Assembly: GCA_014190235.1 (NCBI GenBank)
Contig: BJGC01000001.1
Coordinates: 45,166 to 109,165 of the forward strand
Direction of reading: 5' to 3'
DNA from: Actinomycetes bacterium
GTDB lineage: Bacteria; Actinomycetota; Acidimicrobiia; Acidimicrobiales; Ilumatobacteraceae
DNA: 64,000 nucleotides
In this document: positions 42,789 through 52,614 of the stretch, one piece after another
How the letters are laid out: every line of letters begins with the position of its first letter
Position numbering within the stretch: the stretch's first letter is position 1
Notes under the pieces: generated by a model
What the model saw: the letters and a program-made list of their open reading frames with translations, nothing else
Told to the model about the DNA's origin: nothing
The model's database searches: none
Translations under genes and position numbers: made by a program

Positions 42789-43324
42789 AAAACGGTATCA
42801 GCCTGTTACTCGATAACGGCTTGTTCACAGTGATCGAATTTCAGCACGTGAAGCCTGGCAAGGGTGGAGCCTTTGTTCGTACTAAATTACGAAATCTCCG
42901 AAACGGAAACGTCATAGAGAAAACCTTCAACGCTGGTATTCGAGTCGAGCAAGCAATTCTGGACAAGCGAGACATGCAATTTTTGTATAAGGACGGTGAT
43001 GACTTTGTTTTCATGGACACCGAGACCTACGACCAAATGACTGTTGCGCCTGTTGCGCTCGGTGATGCGGCTGACTATCTCGTTGAATCAGCAACGGCTG
43101 TTATGGCCCTTTTTGGTGACGAAATCGTGAGCGTCGAAATTCCTGCATCCGTAGAACTCAGTATCGCTGATACAGAACCTGGTCTTCAAGGAGATCGAGT
43201 GTCAGGCGCGCGTAAACCAGCAACATTGCAAACGGGCAAAGTGATCCAAGTTCCACTTTTCGTTGTCATAGGCGACAAGGTCAAAGTGGATACGCGCTCT
43301 GGCGATTACATCACGCGGGTCTGA
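42761..43324 (+). CDS. efp: Elongation factor P
   Basis: Relieves ribosome stalling at polyproline stretches, 187 residues. The tip loop of domain I is KPGKGGAFV with Lys34, the residue modified in many bacteria; no epmA or epmB is in the window. [10 protein letters not shown] and [16 protein letters not shown] mark domains II and III. The start lies 28 bases inside the upstream peptidase gene. Its stop shares one base with the nusB ATG. Confidence 0.96.
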   Translation: MPAISTNDLKNGISLLLDNGLFTVIEFQHVKPGKGGAFVRTKLRNLRNGNVIEKTFNAGIRVEQAILDKRDMQFLYKDGDDFVFMDTETYDQMTVAPVALGDAADYLVESATAVMALFGDEIVSVEIPASVELSIADTEPGLQGDRVSGARKPATLQTGKVIQVPLFVVIGDKVKVDTRSGDYITRV

Positions 43325-43758
43325 TGTCAGTTCCAGAGCCACTCGGCACACAAAGGCGCAGCGATGATCGAACCGATGCCCGAGAACAGGCACTGATCGC
43401 GTTGTATGAGGCAGAACAACGTGGAGTATCTCTTGTCGATGTAATGAAGGATCGACCAAAATCCACAGAGGATCTAGCTCGTCTCATTGTTGTCGGCGTT
43501 TCAGAAGATGCCATGGCGATTGATTCTCTGATTACGACGCACTCCAAGGGTTGGGCTCTTGACCGGATGCCAGCGCTTGATCGGGCGATATTACGAATGG
43601 GAGTTTTTGAGTTGCTTCATCGGCTAGACACGCCCATCGCCGTCATCATTGATGAGGCTGTCGAATTGGCGAAGCGCTTTTCCACCGATGATTCGGGAAG
43701 ATTCGTTAATGGCGTCTTGGCAGCAGTTGCGAGAGCAGCACGACCGTCCGAGGAATAA
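43324..43758 (+). CDS. nusB: Transcription antitermination factor NusB
   Basis: A 144-residue all-helical protein that pairs with NusE (S10) at boxA of rRNA operons. ARREQALIALYEAE-type N-terminus is seen as DAREQALIALYEAEQRG, then MPALDRAILRMGVFELLHR and the conserved VIIDEAVELAKRFSTDDSGRF. The efp-nusB order is standard in actinobacteria. Confidence 0.95.
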   Translation: MSVPEPLGTQRRSDDRTDAREQALIALYEAEQRGVSLVDVMKDRPKSTEDLARLIVVGVSEDAMAIDSLITTHSKGWALDRMPALDRAILRMGVFELLHRLDTPIAVIIDEAVELAKRFSTDDSGRFVNGVLAAVARAARPSEE

Positions 43759-43766
43759 ATTTGTTC

Positions 43767-43772
43767 TAGGAT
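43767..43772 (+). promoter_or_regulatory. Predicted -10 element of the DUF2079 gene
   Basis: TAGGAT followed by exactly 6 bases and GTG at 43779; leaderless start predicted. Confidence 0.55.
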
Positions 43773-43778
43773 TCTGTC

Positions 43779-45230
43779 GTGACAGTGCTAAAAACACTCT
43801 TCAAGAATGAACGCTTTACATCGCGAAATATATCAGTAGCGGCCATACTCTTTGCGGCGGCGCTCTATGCATGGTGGTTCTCGGTTGTCACAATCGACAC
43901 ACATCGCGGCCTTGGAACATCGGCGTACGACTTGGGCTTATACGACCAAGGGGTCTGGCTGTTGTCGAGGTTCAAAGCCCCGTTTGTCACGCTGATGGGT
44001 CGCAACATGTTTGGGGATCATGCATCTTTAATTTTGATACTGCTTGCACCGTTGTATTGGTTGTTTCCCGGATCCGAGACACTGCTTGTTGTGCAGTCGA
44101 TGGCGATTGCAGCAGGATCTATCCCTTTGTATTTGTATGCCAGGCGGCGTCTCAATAATGACTGGCTAGCGGTGATGGCTGGCATGTGCTGGCTCTTGCA
44201 TCCAGCGGTAAGCGGTAGCAACTTTGAAAACTTCCACCCTGATTCGATGCTTGGACTCTTTGTGCCCCTCGCGCTGTACGCAGCCCTTGAAAGTAAATGG
44301 CGACTCTATATTTTCTCAGTAATTTTATGCGCGCTAGTGAAGGAAGACGTCGTGCTTGTCCTTGCCCCGCTTGGTGTTTGGGTCGCACTCAGGCGCGATC
44401 GGCGAATCGGTTACGCAACAATTGCGGCGAGCGTGATTGCAACGCTCGCCGGCATGTTTGTCTTGATGCGCAGTCTCATTGGCGTGCCAACGCGTAATGG
44501 TTGGCGAATTCCATTTGGTGGGTTTGGCGGATTCATTAAGAAATCATTAACGGATCCATCAACGGTTTTAGAGTATCTCTCTAGCGAAGGTCGACTTTTT
44601 TATATCTGGCAAATGGTTGCACCTGTCGGGGTGTTATTTGTGTTAATGCCTGATCTTGCTCTTGTAAGTGGCTTGGTATTGCTTGGCAACATTGTGAGTA
44701 CTTTTTGGTATCAGTTTCATATCGGTTATCACTACTCACTCATCGCCGTTCCTGCTCTCATTTTTGGTTCGGTGTACGCCATTGGGCGAGTGAGCAAACG
44801 CAGTCGGATCTTGTTGTGTGGCGCGATGCTCATCTGCAGTGTGACAACTGCAGTGATATGGGGGTCTTATGGCTTTTCGCGACATCCTCAGTATCACTGG
44901 CCTGCGTCTCATCCCGTCGCGGTGGCAGCGCGAGACATCATGAAAGATGTTCCCGATGACGCGGTGATCTCGGTGTATCACAGTCTCGCGCCACATTTGG
45001 CCCATCGAGAAAAGATATATAGGTTCCCGAATCCATTTCGTGTGGTGTTGTATGGAGTAGACATTTCTCTGGAGGGGTCACGATTGCCGGAGTCTGGACT
45101 CGTTAAATACGTGGTGTTGCCTGTCCAAAGAGACGCGGAAATGACGAAAGACTGGAATTCTGTGAGCGGTAGTTTTGAACTAGTCCGCGCCAATGAAGCA
45201 TTCGAACTGTACGGGCGATCTGGGGGCTAG
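43779..45230 (+). CDS. DUF2079 multi-pass membrane protein
   Basis: A 483-residue protein with about ten hydrophobic helices, matching the DUF2079 family. The signature loop is GTSAYDLGLYDQGVWLLS, then MFGDHASLILILLAPLYW, LHPAVSGSNFENFHPDSM and ALVKEDVVLVLAPLGV. The acidic residues in the first external loop resemble the active site of GT-C glycosyltransferases, so a role in adding sugars to lipids or surface polymers is possible but unproven. It begins 20 bases after nusB but seems to have its own promoter. The following 126 bases hold no gene until the pyrR leader frame. Confidence 0.8.
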   Translation: MTVLKTLFKNERFTSRNISVAAILFAAALYAWWFSVVTIDTHRGLGTSAYDLGLYDQGVWLLSRFKAPFVTLMGRNMFGDHASLILILLAPLYWLFPGSETLLVVQSMAIAAGSIPLYLYARRRLNNDWLAVMAGMCWLLHPAVSGSNFENFHPDSMLGLFVPLALYAALESKWRLYIFSVILCALVKEDVVLVLAPLGVWVALRRDRRIGYATIAASVIATLAGMFVLMRSLIGVPTRNGWRIPFGGFGGFIKKSLTDPSTVLEYLSSEGRLFYIWQMVAPVGVLFVLMPDLALVSGLVLLGNIVSTFWYQFHIGYHYSLIAVPALIFGSVYAIGRVSKRSRILLCGAMLICSVTTAVIWGSYGFSRHPQYHWPASHPVAVAARDIMKDVPDDAVISVYHSLAPHLAHREKIYRFPNPFRVVLYGVDISLEGSRLPESGLVKYVVLPVQRDAEMTKDWNSVSGSFELVRANEAFELYGRSGG

Positions 45231-45276
45231 AAGAACTAGTCGGGTGTCGGGAGAGCACAAAAAATCCCTCCGCCTC

Positions 45277-45305
45277 TTGTAATCCGCCAACCATTGCTGT
45301 ACTGT
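45277..45305 (+). promoter_or_regulatory. pyr operon promoter
   Basis: A -35 element TTGTAA (45277-45282), exactly 17 bases, then -10 TACTGT (45300-45305). The expected start is A 45312, two bases before the PyrR hairpin, so the whole hairpin would be at the extreme 5' end of the message. Confidence 0.7.
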
Positions 45306-45313
45306 GTGGGTAA

Positions 45314-45344
45314 CCGTGAAGTGAGTCCCGTGAGGCTCACACGG
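45314..45344 (+). promoter_or_regulatory. PyrR-binding RNA hairpin
   Basis: AGTCCCGTGAGGCT (45324-45337) matches the PyrR-binding consensus ARUCCNGNGAGGYU at every position. It sits in a hairpin with upper stem GTGAG/CTCAC (45321-45325/45336-45340), a one-sided purine bulge GAA (45318-45320) and lower stem CCGT/ACGG (45314-45317/45341-45344), the architecture of known PyrR sites. UMP-bound PyrR would stabilise it. The 3' edge of the hairpin abuts the ribosome site of the leader frame. Confidence 0.9.
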
Positions 45345-45356
45345 AAGGAAAACGAT

Positions 45357-45440
45357 ATGACGGCAGTCAAATGTAATTCGCTTCGCCCCGCGGTAGGGGC
45401 TTTTTTGCTGCCTGGGTTCAGTTATGAGTGGGGTCGCTGA
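45357..45440 (+). CDS. pyr operon leader peptide, 27 codons
   Basis: A short frame starting with ATG at 45357, with GGAAGGAAAA 4 bases upstream, the best ribosome site in the region. It encodes 27 residues (beginning MTAVKCNSLRPAVGAFLLPG) and runs straight through the intrinsic terminator. Its TGA (45438-45440) overlaps the pyrR ATG (45440-45442) as TGATG, so pyrR translation would be coupled to it. The peptide sequence itself has no obvious function. Existence is predicted from the site and the junction, not from homology. Confidence 0.6.
   Translation: MTAVKCNSLRPAVGAFLLPGFSYEWGR
45385..45406 (+). terminator. Intrinsic terminator (attenuator) inside the pyrR leader
   Basis: GCCCC (45385-45389), a 6-base loop, GGGGC (45396-45400) and six T residues (45401-45406). 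It lies between the PyrR hairpin and pyrR and inside the leader frame, so transcription could stop here when the leader is not being translated. Confidence 0.82.
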
Positions 45441-45997
45441 TGTCGTCGGCCGGAACTCAAAGTGGGGCGGTCGTGCTCACTGCTCAGGACATCAATCGAG
45501 CGATTACTCGCATTGCCCATGAAATATTGGAGCGAAACCGTGGCATCAACAATGTGGTTCTCGTGGGCATGCAACGCGGAGGTGTCTGGATTGCAGACGC
45601 GATTAAGGCGGCTGTAGAGCGAGTGGAGCCGGGTTCAACAGTCGGTGCTGGATCAATTGATGTGTCGATGTATCGCGACGACATTGGATTGCGACCAGTT
45701 GTTCCTGCGGCAGCAACGAATATTTCTGTCGACCTGTCGGGGCGCACCGTTGTTCTTGTAGACGACGTGCTATTTACGGGCCGAACAGTGCGAGCGGCTC
45801 TGGAAGCCCTAAATGATTATGGCCGACCGCGCGCCGTTCAGCTTGCGGTACTTGTTGATCGCGGACACCGTGAACTTCCAATTCGTCCAGATTACGTAGG
45901 AAAGAATATTCCAACACATTTTGACGACGAAGTTCTTGTGAACGAATCAGGTGTTGTGGTCACATTGGCACAGCAAGTCGAAGAAAAAGTCTCATGA
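45440..45997 (+). CDS. pyrR: Bifunctional pyr operon regulator / uracil phosphoribosyltransferase
   Basis: Binds the pyr leader RNA when UMP or UTP is high and lowers operon expression; usually has weak UPRTase activity. The 185-residue protein has the PRPP loop VVLVDDVLFTGRTVRAAL (about 103-120), NVVLVGMQRGGVWIADAI and a C-terminal domain with LVDRGHRELPIRPDYVGKN. The ATG at 45440 forms TGATG with the leader frame; a GTG at 45428 is possible but less good. Its stop overlaps pyrB by 4 bases. Confidence 0.95.
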   Translation: MSSAGTQSGAVVLTAQDINRAITRIAHEILERNRGINNVVLVGMQRGGVWIADAIKAAVERVEPGSTVGAGSIDVSMYRDDIGLRPVVPAAATNISVDLSGRTVVLVDDVLFTGRTVRAALEALNDYGRPRAVQLAVLVDRGHRELPIRPDYVGKNIPTHFDDEVLVNESGVVVTLAQQVEEKVS

Positions 45998-46944
45998 AAC
46001 ACCTTCTCTCTGCCGACGACCTGACAACCGATGAAATCATTGCGTTACTCGGCATGGCTGACCATATGGCAGAAGTCAATGCGCGTCCAGTCCCAAAGGT
46101 GCCAGCACTGCGTGGCAAAACAGTTGCGAGCGTTTTTTTTGAAGACAGTACGCGAACACGGCTGAGTTTTGAAACGGCCGCCAAACGTTTGTCAGCAGAC
46201 ACGATGACATTTAGCGCGAGCACGTCAAGCCTGAATAAGGGCGAAAGCCTGCGAGACACCATTGAAACACTGTCGGCAATGCGAGTAGATGCGTTTGTCG
46301 TGCGGCATAAATCGAGCGGAGTGCCACTGCAGGTAACAGAGTGGACAGATGCATGCGTTATTAATGCGGGCGATGGTTGGCATCAACATCCGACGCAGGC
46401 ACTCACCGATGCCTACACGATGACCCGCGAATTTGGTACTCCGCAGACTCTTAGTGGAAAGACAGTTGCCATAGTCGGCGACATCCTGCATAGCCGAGTG
46501 GCACGCAGCAACGTTTCTGTACTGACCAAACTCGGAGCAAAAGTTGTTCTTGTTGCTCCAAGCACTCTGATCCCGGCGTCTGCAACAGAATGGCCAGTGA
46601 ATATCTCTCATTCCCTAGACGACGTCATCGCTGATGTCGATGTTTTGTATATGTTGCGGATGCAACAAGAACGAATGGAGACAGCATTTGTTCCTTCGCT
46701 CGGTGAATACACAAAGCGATTTGGCCTGACGGCGCACCGAGCTTCGCGACTGGCAGAACATGCTCTCGTAATGCACCCCGGACCGATGAATAGGGGAATC
46801 GACATGGTGGTAGATCCTGCAGACGTGCCAGGAAGTCGTATTTTGAAACAGGTCACCAACGGGATTCCTGTTCGAATGGCTGTGTTGTTCACGCTCCTCG
46901 GAGCCGGCAATGCCAGCCAACTCACACAAGGAACAGATCTATGA
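45994..46944 (+). CDS. pyrB: Aspartate carbamoyltransferase catalytic chain
   Basis: Joins carbamoyl phosphate to aspartate, first committed step of pyrimidine synthesis. The 316-residue chain has FFEDSTRTRLSFETA (carbamoyl phosphate site), HPTQALTDAYT and HPGPMNRGID. No regulatory chain pyrI is present, as usual in actinobacteria. Coupled by 4-base overlaps to pyrR and pyrC. Confidence 0.97.
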   Translation: MKHLLSADDLTTDEIIALLGMADHMAEVNARPVPKVPALRGKTVASVFFEDSTRTRLSFETAAKRLSADTMTFSASTSSLNKGESLRDTIETLSAMRVDAFVVRHKSSGVPLQVTEWTDACVINAGDGWHQHPTQALTDAYTMTREFGTPQTLSGKTVAIVGDILHSRVARSNVSVLTKLGAKVVLVAPSTLIPASATEWPVNISHSLDDVIADVDVLYMLRMQQERMETAFVPSLGEYTKRFGLTAHRASRLAEHALVMHPGPMNRGIDMVVDPADVPGSRILKQVTNGIPVRMAVLFTLLGAGNASQLTQGTDL

Positions 46945-48230
46945 GCAAATCAGCAGCAGAGTTAGTGTTTCAGAACGCATCCATCGTTCATCCAACGGGA
47001 GTCGAAGTTGGTGATGTTGCAATCGCGGCCGGATTGATTGTTGGCGTCGGTTCTGGACTAACTGGTAAAAAAATTATTGATGCCACCGGACTGCATCTAT
47101 CGTCAGGCTTTGTTGATCTTCATACACACCTGCGCGAACCCGGCAAAGAAGAAGCCGAAACAATAGAGACCGGAAGTAGGGCGGCAGCGTTGGGTGGCTA
47201 CACGGCAGTTATCGCTATGCCCAACACTGATCCATCACAAGATTGCGTCGCCGTCGTGAACTTTGTTCGCCAAAAAGCAACAGAAGTTGGGCTCTGTGAA
47301 GTAGTTCCGTCAGCCTGCATCACCGTGGGGCGAAGAGGTGAACAGCTTGTGCCTTTTGCGGCCCTACATGAAGCTGGTGTACGAATTTTCACGGATGATG
47401 GAAATGGTGTTCAAGACCCGCTGATCATGCGTCGGGCACTTGAATATTCGCGGGATCTGGACATTGTGTTGGCACAGCACTGCGAAGTGTCTCGACTCAC
47501 CGAAGGTGCCGTGATGCACGAAGGTGAATGTTGCTCAGCACTTGGCGTGCCCGGGTGGCCATCAATTGCAGAAGAACTGATGGTGCATCGTGATATAGAA
47601 CTTGTGCGCCTAACTGGTGCACCGATGCACTTTTTGCATCTGTCGACGGCCGGAAGCGTTGAACTGGTGCGACGCGCAAAGGCAGATGGATTGCCAGTGA
47701 CAGCCGAAGTCACGCCGCATCACTTGGCCTTGACGGATGACTTGTTGGTGGGTTTTGACTCAGTATTCAAGGTGAATCCACCGCTCAGAACGAGCGCAGA
47801 TATTGAAGCCCTCAAAGATGGTGTTGTCGACGGAACAATTGACGCGATTGCCACTGACCACGCGCCCCACGCTGCGCACACAAAAGATGTCCCCATCGAT
47901 AGTGCACCACCCGGAATGCTTGGCCTTGAAACGGCACTCGGAGTTGTCAATACAGCCCTCGATATTTCAGTAGTGCGATTAGTGGAGCTGTTGTCTTGGA
48001 ACCCTGCTCGTATTGCTGGGATTCAAGATCGCCATGGTCGCCCTATTGCAGTAGGAGAGGTTGCCAATATTTCTGTGTGGTCGAGTACTGCAACATGGAA
48101 CGTGTCTCGAAACGAAATGGCGAGCAAGAGTAAGAACACGCCGTATCACGGCATGAAGATCAGGGGAAAAGTGAAGTACACAGTTTTTAACGGCGAACTC
48201 GTAGTCGATAATGAAAGGGCAGTGCGATGA
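46941..48230 (+). CDS. pyrC: Dihydroorotase, class I
   Basis: Zinc amidohydrolase closing carbamoyl aspartate to dihydroorotate, 429 residues. FVDLHTHLREPGKEEAET has the metal histidines, IFTDDGNGVQDP the bridging aspartate used in place of a carbamylated lysine in this class, and IATDHAPH the catalytic aspartate. The class I form often pairs with the ATCase chain, which is encoded next to it. It overlaps pyrB and carA by 4 bases each. Confidence 0.96.
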   Translation: MSKSAAELVFQNASIVHPTGVEVGDVAIAAGLIVGVGSGLTGKKIIDATGLHLSSGFVDLHTHLREPGKEEAETIETGSRAAALGGYTAVIAMPNTDPSQDCVAVVNFVRQKATEVGLCEVVPSACITVGRRGEQLVPFAALHEAGVRIFTDDGNGVQDPLIMRRALEYSRDLDIVLAQHCEVSRLTEGAVMHEGECCSALGVPGWPSIAEELMVHRDIELVRLTGAPMHFLHLSTAGSVELVRRAKADGLPVTAEVTPHHLALTDDLLVGFDSVFKVNPPLRTSADIEALKDGVVDGTIDAIATDHAPHAAHTKDVPIDSAPPGMLGLETALGVVNTALDISVVRLVELLSWNPARIAGIQDRHGRPIAVGEVANISVWSSTATWNVSRNEMASKSKNTPYHGMKIRGKVKYTVFNGELVVDNERAVR

Positions 48231-49324
48231 CATCTTCTCTTACGACACCAGTCGCAGCGGCCCTTGTCTTAGAGGATGGCTCAGTCTTTGAAGGAGAGTC
48301 TCTGGGACATCAGCCCAAGGAGGGCATTGCTTCAGGCGAAGTTGTTTTCAACACGGCCATGACCGGTTACCAAGAAGTAATCACAGATCCGTCGTATGCA
48401 GGTCAAATTATTACTTTTACGACCGCGCATCTTGGCAACTATGGTGTGAACGCTTTTGACAACGAATCATCACGTCCGCATGCGCGCGGTGTCATCATGC
48501 GAGACATGGCACGTCGGCGAAGCAACTGGCGTAGTGAAGATGATTTGGATTCAATGTTGCGGGCGCACCGACTGCCAGCAATCGGTGGCATCGATACACG
48601 TCGACTCACGCGACTCTTGCGGGATAGTGGTTCGTTGCAGGGAGCATTTGGAACAGCATCTGAATCCGATCTCCTAGCAACTGCTCGCGCAGAAAAAGGC
48701 ACAGGTGGTACCGATTTGGTTTCAACCGTCACAACTGACAAACCCTACGTATATGGCTCAGGGAAATTTCATGTCGTCGCGTTCGACTTCGGAATCAAAA
48801 CGACAATCTTGCGATGCCTTGCTGATTTTGCCATGGTCACTGTTGTGCCTGCATCAACCACGGCTGCAGAGATTCAATCCATGTCAGTAGATGGCGTGTT
48901 TTTATCAAACGGACCAGGAGATCCCGAGATGGTCGTTGGAGCTCCCGAAAATATTCGCAAGATTGTAGAAAGCGGGATAGCAACATTTGGAATTTGCCTC
49001 GGGCATCAGTTGCTATCGCTTGCATATGGGGGCAAGACTTTTAAATTGCCTTTTGGTCATCACGGCGGAAATCACCCTGTTCGGCGAATCGCTACCGGCA
49101 CCGTCGAAATCACAAGTCAAAATCATAATTTCTGCGTTGATCCAGATTCATTGTCAGGTGTAGCCGACATCACGCATGTCAATCTCAACGACAATACAAA
49201 TGAGGGCATGCGTATTCGAGGTGCTCGTGCGTTCAGCGTGCAGTATCACCCTGAAGCCGGACCGGGCCCTCATGACAGTCGATATTTGTTTGCGGAGTTC
49301 ATTGCAATGATGGAAGGAAAGTAA
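48227..49324 (+). CDS. carA: Carbamoyl-phosphate synthase small subunit
   Basis: Glutamine-hydrolysing subunit, 365 residues. The amidotransferase nucleophile is Cys257 in [13 protein letters not shown]; the His/Glu pair is in [12 protein letters not shown]. The N-terminal domain shows [21 protein letters not shown]. Its final base is shared with the carB ATG, indicating tight coupling and one-to-one synthesis of the subunits. Confidence 0.97.
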   Translation: MTSSLTTPVAAALVLEDGSVFEGESLGHQPKEGIASGEVVFNTAMTGYQEVITDPSYAGQIITFTTAHLGNYGVNAFDNESSRPHARGVIMRDMARRRSNWRSEDDLDSMLRAHRLPAIGGIDTRRLTRLLRDSGSLQGAFGTASESDLLATARAEKGTGGTDLVSTVTTDKPYVYGSGKFHVVAFDFGIKTTILRCLADFAMVTVVPASTTAAEIQSMSVDGVFLSNGPGDPEMVVGAPENIRKIVESGIATFGICLGHQLLSLAYGGKTFKLPFGHHGGNHPVRRIATGTVEITSQNHNFCVDPDSLSGVADITHVNLNDNTNEGMRIRGARAFSVQYHPEAGPGPHDSRYLFAEFIAMMEGK

Positions 49325-52300
49325 TGCCCAAGCGCCAAGATATCCAGAGCATTTTGGTCATTGGGTCTGGCCCAATTGTGATTGGTCAAGCCTGTGAGTT
49401 TGACTATTCCGGAACTCAAGCGTGTCGTGTGTTGCGCGACGAGGGCTACAGAGTCATTCTTGCCAACTCAAACCCGGCAACGATTATGACTGATCCAGAT
49501 TTTGCCGATCGCACATATATCGAACCTCTTACTCCCGAGATCTTGGAACTCATTATTGCTCGTGAAAAACCTGATGCAGTGCTTCCTACTTTGGGCGGAC
49601 AAACAGGGCTCAACTTGGCGATGGCATTATTTGAACGCGGAGTTGTTGGTGTTCCAGGAACGCCCGAATTGATTGGTGCTAACGCTGAAGCGATTGCCAC
49701 GGCCGAAGATCGAGATCGCTTTAAAAAAGCAATGATCGAGATTGGTCTCAGCGTGCCCAATAGCGGCGTTGCTCACAACATGGATGAGTCAATGGTGGTT
49801 GTCGCTGAGATTGGACTTCCTGTCATCATTCGTCCCGCATATATTTTGGGAGGCAAAGGAACCGGAATCGCGTCGACGATGGAGGAGTTCATTCATATTG
49901 CGCGCAATGGTCTAGACGCCAGTCCTATCCATGAGATCTTGATTGAGACTTCAATAGCTGGCTGGAAAGAATACGAACTTGAAGTGATGCGTGACCGCGC
50001 CGATAACTGTGTCGTCATCTGCAGTATCGAGAACTTCGATCCGATGGGCGTACACACCGGTGATTCCATCACGGTTGCACCCGCACAGACGTTGTCAGAT
50101 GTGGAGTATCAACTCATGCGGGATGCTGCATTTGCGTGCATTAGGCGTGTTGGTGTCGAAACAGGCGGATCCAACGTGCAGTTCGCCGTTAATCCCGCCA
50201 ATGGTGACCAAGTGGTGATCGAGATGAACCCACGAGTATCGCGGTCGTCAGCGCTTGCATCGAAGGCGACTGGGTTTCCGATTGCCAAGATTGCAGCAAA
50301 ACTTGCAGTTGGTTACACACTTGATGAAATACCTAACGACATCACACGGATGACGCCAGCAAGTTTTGAGCCCTCAATTGACTATGTCGTCACAAAAATT
50401 CCTCGGTGGGCTTTTGAGAAGTTTCCCGGAACATCCGGAATCCTTGGGACACAGATGCAAAGCGTCGGAGAAGTCATGTCAATCGGAAGAACATTTCCAG
50501 AGAGTCTGCAAAAGGGACTTCGCTCACTTGAGCAAGGTCGCTTCGGACTGAATTGTGACCCGGCAGAAAAACAGTACGAGGCTTTTTCTGATGCCGAACT
50601 TTTAAAGAAGTGCGGTGTCGCAACGCCCGAAAGAATCTTTTATGTAGGCGAAGCATTACAGAGGGGTCTTGGAGTAGAGGTTGTTCATGGTGCAACGCAG
50701 ATCGACCCATGGTTTTTGGACGAGATGCAAATGATCATCGACGAACGAGCAAGCCTGACCGGACTTGGCCTGGCAGACATTGTTCCAACTCATTGGCGCA
50801 GACTAAAGCGATTGGGCTTCTCTGATGTGCAGATTGGATATGCAGTCGGGGCTAGCGAGCATGAGGTGCGCAGCGCGCGAGAAGCAGCCGGAATCATCCC
50901 CACGTACAAGACAGTCGACACATGTGCCGCCGAATTCAATGCAACAACGCCCTATCACTACTCAACATATGAAGACGAAACAGAAGTACGGCATTCATCC
51001 AAACCGCGCGTCATCATCTTGGGCTCTGGACCAAATCGCATTGGACAAGGAATCGAGTTTGACTACTGCTGCGTTCATGCCAGTTTTGCGCTTCGTGATG
51101 CCGGATTTGAAACAGTGATGGTGAACTGCAATCCAGAAACTGTGTCAACTGACTACGACACCTCTGATCGTTTGTACTTCGAACCGCTCACTCAAGAAGA
51201 TGTTCTCAATGTGATTGCTGCCGAAACAGCAGCCTCTGGCGGAGTCGCACCCAAAGTAATTGTTAGTCTCGGGGGACAAACACCACTCAAGTTGTCGGGG
51301 CTTATTCCATCCGAACTAGTGGCGGGTACATCGCCACGCTCAATTGATCTTGCAGAGGATCGCGAAAAATGGAACACACTGTGTAACGCACTGCAGATTC
51401 CTCAGCCTCCCGGCGGAACCGCAGCGACTTTTGAAAAGGCTCAAGAGATCACGCACATGATCGGATATCCGGTGTTAGTTCGACCTAGTTACGTATTGGG
51501 TGGGCGAGGGATGCAGATAGTGCATGACGACGAACATCTTGAGCGAGCAATGAAAGAGCTTGCAGGTTTTGGAACTCTCGGAAAAGAAGGGGGCTTGTCG
51601 GTAGAGCGACCCGTGCTGATAGACCGCTTTCTTGAAGAAGCCACCGAAGTTGACGTTGATGCAATTCGTGACTACACAGGCGAAGTACTCATCGGCGGAG
51701 TGATGGAACACGTTGAAGAAGCAGGTGTCCATTCAGGAGACAGCGCGTGCACGATTCCGCCTCAAACATTGCCGTCTTGGGTGATTGAAGTAATCGAGGC
51801 CTACACGAAATCAATTGCGGATGCGCTAGAAGTAGTTGGGCTTGTCAATGTGCAATACGCCGTTGTCGGTCACACCGTGTATGTCATTGAGGCCAACCCT
51901 CGTGCATCTCGAACCGTTCCCTTTGTCGCAAAAGCAACGGGTGTGCCTTTGGCTAAAGTTGCAAGCCGTGTCATGCTCGGAGCAACGCTTCAAGAACTGC
52001 GCGTTGAAGGACTCTTGACACATCCAGTCACCGGTGGTCACGTGTCCGTCAAAGAAGCAGTGCTTCCTTTTAATCGCTTTCCCGATGTTGATACTGCGCT
52101 CGGACCAGAGATGCGTTCGACAGGCGAAGTCATGGGCATTGATCGAACATTTGGTCGTGCCTTTATCAAGGCCGAGACAGCAGCCGGAACAGTGTTACCG
52201 ACATCTGGAACGGTTTTTTTATCGCTTGCTGATGCAGATAAGCCAGCGGGATTAGTAGTCGCTAAGCGTCTTCGGGATTTGGGTCTTGGGATTGCTGCGA

Positions 52301-52614
52301 CGACCGGCACTGCAGAGTATTTAGAGCGCTTCGGACAACGTGTTGACAGAGTAATTGGCAAGTTATCCGAATCGCATATGAGTCTTGAAAATGCAGTTGA
52401 TCTCATTGCGCAAGGAGAAATCAGTTTTGTCGTGAATACTCCGCAAGGAAGAGGATCTCGCTCCGACGGCGAAGCGATTCGAAAAGCGGCTAACGCTAAT
52501 CGTGTATCATCAGTAACAACAGTCAAGGCGGCGCTCGCAGCGATGAATGGCTTGGCAGAACAGCGCGATCATGACGTCGAAGTGAGATCACTACAGGAGT
52601 ATCACGGCCGATGA
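49324..52614 (+). CDS. carB: Carbamoyl-phosphate synthase large subunit
   Basis: Makes carbamoyl phosphate from bicarbonate, ammonia and two ATP, feeding both pyrimidine and arginine synthesis. The 1096-residue protein has two homologous ATP-grasp halves, seen in the repeated [20 protein letters not shown] and [19 protein letters not shown], an oligomerisation domain between them, and a C-terminal MGS-like allosteric domain (about 935-1075) that in other species binds UMP and ornithine. Length is normal. It overlaps pyrD by 4 bases. Confidence 0.97.
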   Translation: MPKRQDIQSILVIGSGPIVIGQACEFDYSGTQACRVLRDEGYRVILANSNPATIMTDPDFADRTYIEPLTPEILELIIAREKPDAVLPTLGGQTGLNLAMALFERGVVGVPGTPELIGANAEAIATAEDRDRFKKAMIEIGLSVPNSGVAHNMDESMVVVAEIGLPVIIRPAYILGGKGTGIASTMEEFIHIARNGLDASPIHEILIETSIAGWKEYELEVMRDRADNCVVICSIENFDPMGVHTGDSITVAPAQTLSDVEYQLMRDAAFACIRRVGVETGGSNVQFAVNPANGDQVVIEMNPRVSRSSALASKATGFPIAKIAAKLAVGYTLDEIPNDITRMTPASFEPSIDYVVTKIPRWAFEKFPGTSGILGTQMQSVGEVMSIGRTFPESLQKGLRSLEQGRFGLNCDPAEKQYEAFSDAELLKKCGVATPERIFYVGEALQRGLGVEVVHGATQIDPWFLDEMQMIIDERASLTGLGLADIVPTHWRRLKRLGFSDVQIGYAVGASEHEVRSAREAAGIIPTYKTVDTCAAEFNATTPYHYSTYEDETEVRHSSKPRVIILGSGPNRIGQGIEFDYCCVHASFALRDAGFETVMVNCNPETVSTDYDTSDRLYFEPLTQEDVLNVIAAETAASGGVAPKVIVSLGGQTPLKLSGLIPSELVAGTSPRSIDLAEDREKWNTLCNALQIPQPPGGTAATFEKAQEITHMIGYPVLVRPSYVLGGRGMQIVHDDEHLERAMKELAGFGTLGKEGGLSVERPVLIDRFLEEATEVDVDAIRDYTGEVLIGGVMEHVEEAGVHSGDSACTIPPQTLPSWVIEVIEAYTKSIADALEVVGLVNVQYAVVGHTVYVIEANPRASRTVPFVAKATGVPLAKVASRVMLGATLQELRVEGLLTHPVTGGHVSVKEAVLPFNRFPDVDTALGPEMRSTGEVMGIDRTFGRAFIKAETAAGTVLPTSGTVFLSLADADKPAGLVVAKRLRDLGLGIAATTGTAEYLERFGQRVDRVIGKLSESHMSLENAVDLIAQGEISFVVNTPQGRGSRSDGEAIRKAANANRVSSVTTVKAALAAMNGLAEQRDHDVEVRSLQEYHGR

